Source: Staphylococcus delphini
GTDB taxonomy: Bacteria; Bacillota; Bacilli; Staphylococcales; Staphylococcaceae
Assembly: GCF_900636325.1 (NCBI RefSeq)
Contig: NZ_LR134263.1
Location: 1,116,001 to 1,180,000, forward strand
Length of the DNA: 64,000 nucleotides
Direction: 5' to 3'
Position numbers and translations under genes: made by a program. Under the pieces are notes generated by a model. The model had not been told where the DNA came from, ran no database searches, and saw only the letters and a program-made list of their open reading frames with translations. Below are positions 42,959 through 51,619 of this stretch, one piece after another. Every line of letters starts with the position of its first letter. The first letter of the stretch is position 1.

Positions 42959-43680
42959 TTGAACTTAACAAAATTTATAACGAAGATTGTTTAGAAGGTA
43001 TGAAAAGAATACCGGATAAATCAGTTGATATGATATTATGTGATTTGCCTTATGGAACCACTAGGAATAAATGGGATATAGTTATTGATTTAGAAAAGTT
43101 GTGGGAACAGTATAAGCGGGTTATTAAAGATAATGGCGTTATCGCACTTACAGCAGCCCAACCTTTTGAATCACGACTTGTTAATAGCAATCCTAAAATG
43201 TTCAAATACGATTTAATTTGGAAGAAGAGTTTACCTACCGGATTCTTAAATGCAAAACGTATGCCTTTAAGAAGTCATGAAAGTATTCTTATTTTCTACA
43301 AAAAACCTCCCGTATACAATCCTATTATGCGCAAAGGAAAGTTTAGAAATAAAGGGAATACAGGTAAAAAAGGTGGCAGATGTTATGGCGAAACTAAAAG
43401 GTATGAATCATGGAATGATGAGTACTATCCTACATCGGTAATCGAAGTTAGTAATGCTAGTCAGAAAGGGAAAATACACCCTACTCAGAAACCAGTTGAG
43501 TTATTTCAGTGGTTGATTAAAACGTATACAAATGAGGGAGATACGGTACTGGATAACTGTGTCGGCAGTGGCACAACAGCAATTGCTTGTATGAATACAG
43601 GTAGAAACTATATTGGTTATGAGCTAGATAAAGAATATTACGATGTTGCAATTGGACGCATTGAGTCAGCTAAACAATAA
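42955..43680 (+). CDS. DNA adenine-N6 methyltransferase (second copy type)
   Basis: 241 aa. CDLPYGTTRNKWD carries the D-[LP]PY catalytic motif (about residues 29-34), followed by HPTQKPVEL and the SAM motif DNCVGSGTTAIAC, the beta-class order. It differs from the 20609 enzyme, so the phage encodes at least two adenine methyltransferases of different specificity, probably for restriction evasion. Confidence 0.88.
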   Translation: MIELNKIYNEDCLEGMKRIPDKSVDMILCDLPYGTTRNKWDIVIDLEKLWEQYKRVIKDNGVIALTAAQPFESRLVNSNPKMFKYDLIWKKSLPTGFLNAKRMPLRSHESILIFYKKPPVYNPIMRKGKFRNKGNTGKKGGRCYGETKRYESWNDEYYPTSVIEVSNASQKGKIHPTQKPVELFQWLIKTYTNEGDTVLDNCVGSGTTAIACMNTGRNYIGYELDKEYYDVAIGRIESAKQ

Positions 43681-43711
43681 AAATAAATTATTTAAATAAG
43701 GTGATATTACC

Positions 43712-43891
43712 ATGTTTGATTTTGAAACATTTGATTATAGTAAATTAATGTGGCATTCAGACTGGAACGGTGATGAAGTAGGATACGACGATGTAGATGT
43801 TGTTGGTTATTATTCGTATCACGATTTAAATTTATACATAGACACGAGTACATTAAACATACTTGAAGCATGGTTTAATGAAGAAGATTAA
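43712..43891 (+). CDS. Small acidic protein (59 aa)
   Basis: ATG 43712 after AAGGTGAT. Asp- and Tyr-rich. Its stop codon lies in the left inverted repeat that bounds the flipped segment. Confidence 0.55.
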   Translation: MFDFETFDYSKLMWHSDWNGDEVGYDDVDVVGYYSYHDLNLYIDTSTLNILEAWFNEED

Positions 43892-44052
43892 ATTTTACTT
43901 TTATTTTCTTTATGAATTGCTTCATATGAGGTAGAAGCATACTTGTCTATCTCACAAAAATTTAAGAGCTCTAGGTCATATCCTAAGTTTTTAATCGCTG
44001 TTTCTGGCGCTCCAATGCCAGAGAATAAGCTCAACATTCTAATCTTTTTCAT
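43888..44052 (-). pseudogene. Inverted 5' end of a cytosine-C5 methyltransferase
   Basis: Minus-strand reading from ATG at 44052 with ribosome binding site AAGGAGAG: MLSLFSGIGAPETAIKNLGY is motif I of a C5 methyltransferase, continuing to FCEIDKYASTSYEAIHKENK, then stopping after 54 aa. The continuation of the enzyme is on the plus strand from about 44096. Short inverted repeats at both ends (TAAATTTTACTTTTAT near 43889-43906 and its near complement at about 44094-44110) mark the inversion. Confidence 0.85.
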
Positions 44053-44083
44053 TATTTCTCTCCTTGGTATTATATAGTTTTAA

Positions 44084-44542
44084 GGTGAACGTGATAAAAG
44101 TAAAAATTTATCCGACGTAAGATTAGTTAACGGTACAACAATTAAAGATGTTGATTTATTGTTCCACGGCTCACCTTGCCAATCGTTTAGTATAGCGGGT
44201 AAACAAGAAGGTGGAGATAAAAATAGTGGAACAAAATCATCTTTAATGTGGGAAACAGTTAGAATTGTATCAGAATGTAAGCCCAAGGTTGTTATCTGGG
44301 AGAATGTTAAATCTGTATTGAATAAGAATCATAAACATAACTTTGACGCTTATTTAAATGAGTTAGATAGCTTAGGATATACTTCTAGTTACAAAATTAT
44401 AAGTCCAAGAGATATTGGTGAGGCTCAAAGCCGACCTCGTGTCTTTGTTGTAAGTATATTAGGGGGCAAATTCGAGTTTCCCGACATTCAAAAGCAAAAA
44501 CAGCGTGTGATTGGCGATTATTTAGAGCCAAAAGCAAGTTAA
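44084..44542 (+). pseudogene. Cytosine-C5 methyltransferase, middle part
   Basis: Open from 44084 without a start codon of its own. HGSPCQSFSIAGKQEGG is motif IV with catalytic Cys, VVIWENVKSV motif VI, QSRPRVFVVSI motif VIII. Missing motif I, which is inverted next door. Ends at TAA 44540-44542 in the target-recognition region. Confidence 0.85.
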
Positions 44543-44968
44543 TCATACATACTTTCTAAGCAATCAGTTTTGGCTCTAGCAAACAACAATCCTAACTTTA
44601 AAGGTAGAATGACAGTGTTAAAACATAATGAATTAGCTTGTTGTTTAGTGGCTAAAGGTGGAAAGGCGGCTAGGACTAATAATTTTGTGTTATACAACAC
44701 AGAAGATTATTCTAAGCTGATTAACCCCAAAGATATTAACTATCTAGTGGATAATAACATACATATTAGAGGTTTAACTCCTTTAGAATACTGGAGACTT
44801 CAAGGTTTTACAGACAAACAATTTTATGAAGCTCAAAAAGCATTAGCTGATACATATAAGAATGGTGAATTAATTAAAGCAGATGCTCAATTGTATAAAC
44901 AAGCAGGAAATTCAATTAATGTAAAAGTATTGGAAAGTTTTATTGGTGAGGTTATTGAGAATTTATAA
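44543..44968 (+). pseudogene. Cytosine-C5 methyltransferase, C-terminal part
   Basis: Continues in the same frame as the middle part after a single TAA codon. Target-recognition end (ARTNNFVLYNTEDY), then LTPLEYWRLQGF (motif IX) and KQAGNSINVKVLESF (motif X). The in-frame stop is a second lesion in addition to the inversion. Confidence 0.85.
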
Positions 44969-44996
44969 AAATAAATTAATGGAAGGTGGAATTATA

Positions 44997-45509
44997 ATGA
45001 GTGATTTAGTTAAGTTTGAAGGTTTGATTTATTCAAGAGACGAGTTAAAAGGCGAGTTACAAGAAAAAAGAGAAAAACAAAGAGAATTTACAAATGTTAT
45101 TAAACAGTTTAATTACACTGTTACAGAAAGCAAAGACGCATTATTACAAAGAACACCAGTGTTTACAACATTTGAGGAATTGGGTGAAGAAGAGTTAGGT
45201 GCATTCTATATGGCTGGATATAATGTACACCCATTCCGAAAATTTGAATCAGAAGGAAATACTTATGTTGTGTACGCAATTCAATTAAAACTAGACGATT
45301 ACAAAGATTTAGATGACTTAGAGGATTTGTCTAATGTGGTTGATAAGTTGCATGAACATTTAGAATGGCGTGAAATTAAGCCGTTAATCAGAGATTGTGC
45401 GATTTATAACTATTCAGGTGAAGATATTTTTCGAAAAAGTTTTATTGCTGTATTGCGTGATATTCTAAAAGACAAACCGGAATTAAAAGAGTTGTTGAAA
45501 TTAAAATGA
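44997..45509 (+). CDS. Hypothetical protein (170 aa)
   Basis: ATG 44997 behind GGAAGGTGG, with AAATAAATTAAT just upstream. Charged, helical ends with a central beta region. Unrecognised. Overlaps the next gene (ATGA), linking it to the membrane cluster. Confidence 0.6.
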   Translation: MSDLVKFEGLIYSRDELKGELQEKREKQREFTNVIKQFNYTVTESKDALLQRTPVFTTFEELGEEELGAFYMAGYNVHPFRKFESEGNTYVVYAIQLKLDDYKDLDDLEDLSNVVDKLHEHLEWREIKPLIRDCAIYNYSGEDIFRKSFIAVLRDILKDKPELKELLKLK

Positions 45510-45817
45510 AGCTATTTATCTTAGGAGCTATAATCATAATCATCATTGCTGTTGTTTTGTATTTATTACTTTCATATTTAATGAATGTGTTTAGTCATTT
45601 AGAGGAGAAACGTGAAATATTAAGCAAAGCAAAAGAGAGTAAAAGAAAGCAAAAGTTAATGGAAGCAGAGTTAAAGACACGACAACGTATTTTAGAAGAA
45701 CAAATTAGAGCAAAAGTTGGTATGTTCTATCCTATGGGTGAAATACGTAGGCTTGAAAATGAACTAGAACAAGTAAATCAAACACTTGATGAGATTAAAA
45801 ATGGAGGGAATATTTAA
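45506..45817 (+). CDS. Membrane-anchored coiled-coil protein (103 aa)
   Basis: N-terminal membrane helix (LFILGAIIIIIIAVVLYLLL) and a long basic coiled coil. Stop and next start overlap (TAATG), so it is coupled to the band-7 gene and may be its partner. Confidence 0.65.
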   Translation: MKLFILGAIIIIIIAVVLYLLLSYLMNVFSHLEEKREILSKAKESKRKQKLMEAELKTRQRILEEQIRAKVGMFYPMGEIRRLENELEQVNQTLDEIKNGGNI

Positions 45818-46599
45818 TGTCAAAAGGATTAGTTGCAACAATTGGAGCATTAACAGTAGCAGCATTGCTTTTATTAGCTGCTTGTATCGAGAAAGTACCA
45901 CAAGGTAATGTAGCAGTAATGTATAGTACAGCGGGGGTAAAAGATAAGACACTCAACGCTGGTTGGCATTTAGTGTCACCATTGACACGTACTACTGATT
46001 ATCCTGTACGTACACAAACGAAAGAATACGATAAATTGAATGTAGCAACATCAGATGGTAAGAACTTAACAATGAGCATCAGTGTGAACTATCATGTAGA
46101 TGCTACTAAAGTTGTTCCTATCTTTAATAAATTTGGTAATGCTGATATTGAACAATTAGAGAATGGCTATTTACGTACAAGAGTACAAGATGGCTTGCGT
46201 CAATCAGTATCAAAATACTCAGTTATCGAAACATTCGGTGTAAAAGCAGGAGAAATTAAAAAGGATACTATTGAAACATTGCAAAAACGATTAGAAAAAG
46301 AAGGTTTTATTGTTGAAGATATTGCAGTATCGAGCCCAGAGGCAGACAAAGCAACACAAGCATCAATCGATGAACGAGTTAAGGCTAACCAAGAATTAGA
46401 AAGAGCAAAAACGGATAAACAAATCGCTAGCGCTAATGCTGAGAAGAAACGTATTGAAGCTGAAGGTGAGGCAAAAGCAAATAAGATTCTTAATGACTCT
46501 TTAACACCAGAGCTTATTGAAAAACAAAAGATTGATAAATGGAAAGGCGAGAATCCTTTAGAAATTAATTCTCAAGGCGTAATCGTTGGTGGAAAATAA
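45817..46599 (+). CDS. SPFH/band-7 (prohibitin-like) membrane protein
   Basis: 260 aa. N-terminal hydrophobic segment ending LLLLAACIEK, which also fits a lipobox, then a band-7 domain (VPQGNVAVMY, AGWHLVSPLTRTTDYPVRTQ, VKAGEIKKDTI) and a charged coiled coil (ERAKTDKQIASANAEKKRIE). Such proteins form membrane scaffold rings; phage copies exist, with unknown role (replication sites, membrane protection or defence interference). Confidence 0.8.
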   Translation: MSKGLVATIGALTVAALLLLAACIEKVPQGNVAVMYSTAGVKDKTLNAGWHLVSPLTRTTDYPVRTQTKEYDKLNVATSDGKNLTMSISVNYHVDATKVVPIFNKFGNADIEQLENGYLRTRVQDGLRQSVSKYSVIETFGVKAGEIKKDTIETLQKRLEKEGFIVEDIAVSSPEADKATQASIDERVKANQELERAKTDKQIASANAEKKRIEAEGEAKANKILNDSLTPELIEKQKIDKWKGENPLEINSQGVIVGGK

Positions 46600-47192
46600 T
46601 GGTAAACTTTTTACATATGTTAAACATCTTGGTTGTGGCAATCTTTATGGTTGGTTATTTACCACAAGTTTATACAACTATTAAATACAAACAACACAAA
46701 GGCGTGTCAACTTCTTTTTGGTACTATGTTGCTGTGTCAACTTCAATTACGTTGCATAACATGATTATTACTGGTGAAGCTGAGTGGTACATGTATATGG
46801 GGCAAATCGTCAATGCCTTGTTTGCAGTCATTTTCTTTGTATATTTCAACCATATGCGTAATAAACATTACAAAGCAAGATATATCGCTTTTCTAGTAGC
46901 TTACCTGTTAGTAACGCCAATGGCTACTAACTTATTAGATGTAAGCCATTCACAAATCGTTGCTTCAGTCGCAATTGTAGCGGCATATGTGTCACAATTA
47001 AAACATTTTTATATTAATAAAACGTCAGAAGGCACTAATCCATTACTATATGGGCTATTTGCAACAGGTATTTTAGTCTTAATACTTATCTTATTGCTCA
47101 CGGGAGCAAGCACACACGTTATTATCACAGAATCAATCAATGTTGGTCTATTGTTCGTTTGTTACGTAGCCGCTGTGATTTATAAGAAATAA
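46599..47192 (+). CDS. PQ-loop (SemiSWEET-like) multi-pass membrane protein
   Basis: 197 aa with about six or seven membrane helices. The first repeat has GYLPQVYTTIKYKQHKGVS, a canonical PQ-loop; a second related repeat reads AAYVSQLKHFYINKTSEG. PQ-loop proteins transport sugars, amino acids or vitamins; the substrate is not evident. Coupled to the band-7 gene. Confidence 0.75.
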   Translation: MVNFLHMLNILVVAIFMVGYLPQVYTTIKYKQHKGVSTSFWYYVAVSTSITLHNMIITGEAEWYMYMGQIVNALFAVIFFVYFNHMRNKHYKARYIAFLVAYLLVTPMATNLLDVSHSQIVASVAIVAAYVSQLKHFYINKTSEGTNPLLYGLFATGILVLILILLLTGASTHVIITESINVGLLFVCYVAAVIYKK

Positions 47193-47266
47193 ATTATTGA
47201 AATAGGTTGACACACTATAAACAATCATTTAATATAGTAACAGTAATGATGAGTTGTGTGTCAACC
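47187..47266 (+). promoter_or_regulatory. Promoter and inverted-repeat operator of the Gp157-like gene
   Basis: AAATAAATTATT (47187-47198), 8 nt, TTGACA (47207-47212), and a -10-like TTAATATAGT region (47229-47238). GGTTGACACAC (47205-47215) and its exact complement GTGTGTCAACC (47256-47266) form an 11-bp inverted repeat that overlaps the -35 box and flanks the start region: a probable operator pair. Confidence 0.65.
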
Positions 47267-47284
47267 ATAAAAGGAGAGAGCCCT

Positions 47285-47797
47285 ATGGAAGACATGAAAC
47301 TTTATGATTACACTGAATCTTATCATAACGTATTAAGACTTATTGATGAGAACGAGGATTTAACTTACGAAGATTTAAAAGATACTTTAGATGCTATCGC
47401 TGATGGTGCCGAGGAAAAAATTGCAAACACAGGCAAGGTTATCCAAAAGTTAGAAGACGATTTATTAGTTATTAAGAATCGTAAAAGCGAGATTGATAAC
47501 CTAAGAAAAAAGAAAGAGAAACAAATTATTAGACTCAAAGAATATTTGTTACATAACATGAAAGAGCTTAACAAAAAGAAAGTAGAAACGCCTACTATCA
47601 AAGTATCAACTAGGAATTCAAAAGTGTTACATATCTATGATGAGTCTAAAATGCCTAAAGAGTTTATTAAAGAAGAACTTATCAGCAAACCAGATAAAGA
47701 AGGTTTCAAAAGGTATCTTAAAGGTTTGAGTGAGGAAGAAGTAGAAAAGATTGATTACGCCAAGTTGGTTACTAATCAAACACTTTCAATTAAATAG
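47285..47797 (+). CDS. Gp157-like phage protein
   Basis: 170 aa from ATG 47285 (GGAGAG upstream); a longer frame overlapping the promoter is rejected. Layout LYDYTESYHNVLRLIDE, then ..DTLDAIADGAEEKIANTGKVIQ, a long coiled coil, and VETPTIKVSTRNS..LHIYDE..MPKEFI..: the typical Siphovirus Gp157 family, linked to host nuclease resistance or recombination in some phages. Confidence 0.85.
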   Translation: MEDMKLYDYTESYHNVLRLIDENEDLTYEDLKDTLDAIADGAEEKIANTGKVIQKLEDDLLVIKNRKSEIDNLRKKKEKQIIRLKEYLLHNMKELNKKKVETPTIKVSTRNSKVLHIYDESKMPKEFIKEELISKPDKEGFKRYLKGLSEEEVEKIDYAKLVTNQTLSIK

Positions 47798-47809
47798 GAG
47801 GGAAACATT

Positions 47810-48499
47810 ATGCCATTATACACAGTAGATGGTTTAAGGTTCGAGAATGAAGAAGAAGCAATTAATTGGTTTCTTACAACTCTATCTGATAAGAGCCCAG
47901 TTGGTTCGTTCTATGAATATCTTCATGAGCAAGATTGGGGAGATTATAGTATTCAAGCGTCAGGGATTAGTGAGCAAGAGTTTCATATTGCATTAGATGC
48001 AGCTAGTCACAAAGAAAAAGTTTATCGAGGTGTTGTTATCAACACTTACAATGAACCAGTTGAAATTACTAAAGAAGAGTTAGCCAAAACCTTAAAAGAA
48101 GTTTCAAAATCAGTTGATGTAGCGGCAATTGTTGCTAATGGTGAGATTAGCAAAGTTGAAGACAAGATTGAAACTGATGAAACTTTAAACGACGATTTGG
48201 TTACTGATTTTAAAAACTTGGTTTTACGTGTAGTAGCAGAAGTTGATAAATATGGTGGTAGAATGATTTTTGCTATCACAGACACTATTACAGGTAAACA
48301 ACTACAGTCATACCTAGTAATTGAAGAAAACCGAATTGATGTTGATTTAATTAAAGAATTAATCGAAGGCATGTTCAAGAAAACTATTGAAGGTGAGTTC
48401 AATGGTGATGAGTTTAAAGTTGGTGAGACGAGTTTAAACCATATCTTTGATTATGCTTCAGAAAACAAAAAGAAAGTTAAGATTGAAATTATAGACTAA
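47810..48499 (+). CDS. Hypothetical protein (229 aa)
   Basis: AGGAGGG upstream. N-terminal YTVDGLRFENEEEAINWFL, central helical part, C-terminal alpha/beta domain. Unrecognised. Between Gp157-like and RNR genes. Confidence 0.6.
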   Translation: MPLYTVDGLRFENEEEAINWFLTTLSDKSPVGSFYEYLHEQDWGDYSIQASGISEQEFHIALDAASHKEKVYRGVVINTYNEPVEITKEELAKTLKEVSKSVDVAAIVANGEISKVEDKIETDETLNDDLVTDFKNLVLRVVAEVDKYGGRMIFAITDTITGKQLQSYLVIEENRIDVDLIKELIEGMFKKTIEGEFNGDEFKVGETSLNHIFDYASENKKKVKIEIID

Positions 48500-48534
48500 C
48501 AGACTAAAATTATTAAAGACGAGAGGTCATACAA

Positions 48535-48669
48535 ATGAATACAGAGATTGCAGAAACAAGCCAAGGTTATGTTTACATTGAGGGAACAGATAACACAGCT
48601 GATTTTACCGAGTCATTAGAGATATACGAGGATTTTCTTGTCAACTTACAATATGATTTTTATGAATAA
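48535..48669 (+). CDS. Small acidic protein (44 aa)
   Basis: ATG 48535 behind GAGAGG. Acidic; unrecognised. Precedes nrdI. Confidence 0.45.
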   Translation: MNTEIAETSQGYVYIEGTDNTADFTESLEIYEDFLVNLQYDFYE

Positions 48670-48706
48670 AGATAAATTAATTGATAAAAGGAAGAAGGTA
48701 AGTCTT

Positions 48707-49087
48707 TTGGATAAAGATATTCTAGTTGTCTACTATACTTATACAGGAAAAACAGAAGTCTTTGCAAAAGAGTTAAGAGCTTATGGTATTAGAACGCTTA
48801 GCATTGACGAAAGCAGTGTTGTTAATGAACCATTTATCCTTGTTACACCAACATATAGTTTTGGAGAAGTGCCGAAAACAGTTCTGGCATTTCTTGAAAA
48901 CAACAGCGATAATCTTAAAGCAGTTATGTCCTCAGGTAACAGAAACTGGGGAGGTAACTTCGCTATAGCCGGTGACATTGTATCAAAAACATACGGTGTT
49001 CAATTGATAGGCAAGTTTGAAATGAATGGAAACAAAAGTGATGTGGAAAAGTTGGTGTCATACATAAAAGGAGTGGATAATCATTAA
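48707..49087 (+). CDS. nrdI: NrdI, flavodoxin-like RNR activator
   Basis: 126 aa from TTG 48707, which has AAGG upstream and gives the normal NrdI length; upstream in-frame ATG codons are possible. ILVVYYTYTGKTEVFAKEL is the FMN phosphate loop, and VTPTYSFGEVP and SSGNRNWGGNFAIAGD complete the FMN site. NrdI reduces and delivers oxidant to assemble the dimanganese cofactor of NrdF. Confidence 0.85.
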   Translation: MDKDILVVYYTYTGKTEVFAKELRAYGIRTLSIDESSVVNEPFILVTPTYSFGEVPKTVLAFLENNSDNLKAVMSSGNRNWGGNFAIAGDIVSKTYGVQLIGKFEMNGNKSDVEKLVSYIKGVDNH

Positions 49088-49460
49088 AATTCAAAAATTA
49101 GTGGATAATCAAATTGCCTTGATAAATGAATTACAAACAACTAGCGAGCAAGATTTTAAACTAATCTCTAAAGCCGTGAAATGTTTAAAAAAGTTAAAGG
49201 ATATACAATTTGAGTTTGAAGAAGATACAGAGTTCAATATCATATCCGAGTTTAGCGGGATTGGAATAGAGCACTTTTTCATAGACGATATGAATGATAA
49301 TTTCAATGAGTTTGATGAAGCGGCAATGGATAACTCATTAACTTGGTACAAAAAGATGAATGATGCTTTAACACAAAAAATTATCAAAGACATTGACTTC
49401 ATCAGGAATGCTGACGACAAAGAAGTACAAGATTACAAAGATAAATTATTAAATCATTAA
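49083..49460 (+). CDS. Hypothetical protein (119-125 aa)
   Basis: The first conventional start is GTG 49101, which has no ribosome binding site. A good AAAGGAG lies 9 nt before an in-frame ATT at 49083 (reading IKIQKLVDNQ), overlapping the nrdI stop, so an ATT start is plausible. Acidic, helical; unrecognised. Confidence 0.5.
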   Translation: MKIQKLVDNQIALINELQTTSEQDFKLISKAVKCLKKLKDIQFEFEEDTEFNIISEFSGIGIEHFFIDDMNDNFNEFDEAAMDNSLTWYKKMNDALTQKIIKDIDFIRNADDKEVQDYKDKLLNH

Positions 49461-49473
49461 TGGAGGTTATTTA

Positions 49474-51582
49474 ATGAGCAAATGGATTGAAAAGAATAAC
49501 GAAATGATGAGAAGAGATTCAGTGGGTCAATTAAGCCTTCATAAAGATAAAGAAGCTATTGAACTTTATCTCCAACACGTTGATTCAAAAACAAAAAAGT
49601 TTACGAATGAGATTAATCGACTTCGCTACTTAGTTGAAGAAGGCTATTATATTGACGTATTTGAGCAATATAATGAATCAGATTTAATTGAGCTTACTGA
49701 ATATGCATACTCATTCAATTTCGAGTTCCAAAGTTTCATGGCGGCAAGTAAATTCTATGAAACATACGCATTGAAGACACGGGATAAGAAGCAATGGTTA
49801 GAAAACTTTGAACAACATAATGTAATTGTTTCATTGTATCTAGCTAATGGTGATGTAGAACAGGCTAAGAAGTACATCAAAACACATACTTTACAAACTG
49901 TTCAAACAGCTACACCTACATATTTAAATGCAGGGCGTAAACAACGTGGAGAATTAGCTTCATGTTACTTATTTACAATGGACGATACATTGAATTCAAT
50001 TAACTTTATTAGAGGTCAAGTATCACAAGCAAGTAAAATTGCGGGTGGTGTTGCAGTAAACTTAACTCGTTTGCGTGGACGTGGCGCACCTATCAAAGGT
50101 ATTAAGAATGCTGCTAAAGGTGTGTTCCCTGTGGCTAAGTTAATTGAAGGTGAGGTTGGTTATGCTGACCAAATGGGCTCAAGAGATGGTGCAGGAGCCG
50201 CTTATCTTAACATCTTCCATTCAGACGTTATTGAATTATTGAACAGTAAGAAGATTAATGCTGATGAAGGAGCTCGATTAGCGACTCTATCCATTGGGTT
50301 AATTGTTCCCTCACTATTCTTTGATTTAGCTAAGGACAACAAAGACTTGTACATGTTTGAACCATACTCAATTGAAAAAGAATACGGCGTAATTCTTGAT
50401 GATATTAATATCGCTGAATGGTATGACAAATTAGTTGAGAACGAGAATATTGTTAAGAAAAAGATGAACGCACGTGACATGCTGAATATGATTGCACAAA
50501 CACAATTGCAATCTGGATACCCATATATCATGTATAAAGATAATGCTAATAAGAATCATGCTTTGAACGAACATGGCGAAGTGAAAATGTCTAACTTGTG
50601 TACAGAAATTTTCCAATACATGAACGTATCAGAAATCAACGACTACCATAAAGAAGATAACTTAGGACAAGATATTATTTGTAATTTAGCTTCGTTAAAT
50701 ATGGTTAAGTCGATTGAAGAAAACGCAGTTGAGGAATCAATCAGAACAGGAATGAGAGCTTTAACATTTGTAGCAAATAACTCACGTATTGAACATTTAC
50801 CATCTGTTCATAAAGCAAACAAAAATATTCGTGCCGTTGGGCTTGGAGTAATGTCATTCCACTCAATGTGTGCCAAGAATCAAATTAGATACGGCTCAGA
50901 AGAATCATTAGACCTAATTAATGTTTACTGTATGATGATGGATTATTATTCATTAGATGAATCAATGCGAATTGCAAAAGAACGCAACGATAAATTCTAT
51001 GGTTTTGAAACATCTGATTATGCAATTAAAGATAAAGAATACGGTGAATATTTCTATAAAAACAATCGTGTAACAGAAGATGTTAAGCCTGTAACTGATA
51101 AAGTAAAAGAAATCTTTAAAGATATTTACATTCCAACAAAAGAAGACTGGCAACGTTTAGCAAAAGATGTTGGTAAATATGGTTTGTACAACGGATACAG
51201 GCTTTCGGTGGCACCAACCCAGTCTATCAGTTACATAACAAACTGTAGTTCAGCATTAACGCCTGTTGTCGATATTGTTGAACGACGCACATATGGTAAT
51301 TCAGAAACATTCTACCCAATGCCATATTTATCACCACAAACAATGTGGTACTATTCACCAACAGCATTTGAAATTCCAAACGAACATATTATCAATGTAG
51401 CTGCTGTTGCACAGAAATGGATTGACCAAGGTGTTTCAACAATCTTATTTGTTAATAGCGAGATTGAAACTAACAAGCTAGCTAGATTGTACGCATATGC
51501 ACATGATAGAGGATTAAAATCACTCTACTATACTCGTAATAAGTTGTTAAGCATTGCTGAGTGTACAAGTTGTGCTGTGTGA
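49474..51582 (+). CDS. nrdE: NrdE, class Ib ribonucleotide reductase large subunit
   Basis: 702 aa. PTYLNAGRKQRGELASCYLF holds the first redox Cys, NLCTEIFQ the radical Cys and Glu, and the C-terminal ECTSCAV the thiol pair. No N-terminal ATP-cone, as usual for class Ib. No intron or intein is seen, unlike some SPbeta-like phages. Produces deoxynucleoside diphosphates for phage replication together with NrdF, NrdI and the thioredoxin-like protein downstream. Confidence 0.95.
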   Translation: MSKWIEKNNEMMRRDSVGQLSLHKDKEAIELYLQHVDSKTKKFTNEINRLRYLVEEGYYIDVFEQYNESDLIELTEYAYSFNFEFQSFMAASKFYETYALKTRDKKQWLENFEQHNVIVSLYLANGDVEQAKKYIKTHTLQTVQTATPTYLNAGRKQRGELASCYLFTMDDTLNSINFIRGQVSQASKIAGGVAVNLTRLRGRGAPIKGIKNAAKGVFPVAKLIEGEVGYADQMGSRDGAGAAYLNIFHSDVIELLNSKKINADEGARLATLSIGLIVPSLFFDLAKDNKDLYMFEPYSIEKEYGVILDDINIAEWYDKLVENENIVKKKMNARDMLNMIAQTQLQSGYPYIMYKDNANKNHALNEHGEVKMSNLCTEIFQYMNVSEINDYHKEDNLGQDIICNLASLNMVKSIEENAVEESIRTGMRALTFVANNSRIEHLPSVHKANKNIRAVGLGVMSFHSMCAKNQIRYGSEESLDLINVYCMMMDYYSLDESMRIAKERNDKFYGFETSDYAIKDKEYGEYFYKNNRVTEDVKPVTDKVKEIFKDIYIPTKEDWQRLAKDVGKYGLYNGYRLSVAPTQSISYITNCSSALTPVVDIVERRTYGNSETFYPMPYLSPQTMWYYSPTAFEIPNEHIINVAAVAQKWIDQGVSTILFVNSEIETNKLARLYAYAHDRGLKSLYYTRNKLLSIAECTSCAV

Positions 51583-51619
51583 TATAAAAACATTAAAAGA
51601 CAGAAAGGATAATACATAA

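Noticed and set aside
49474-51582. Intein or intron in nrdE, as in some SPbeta-like phages
   Set aside because: Reading frame is continuous and length and motif spacing are normal.
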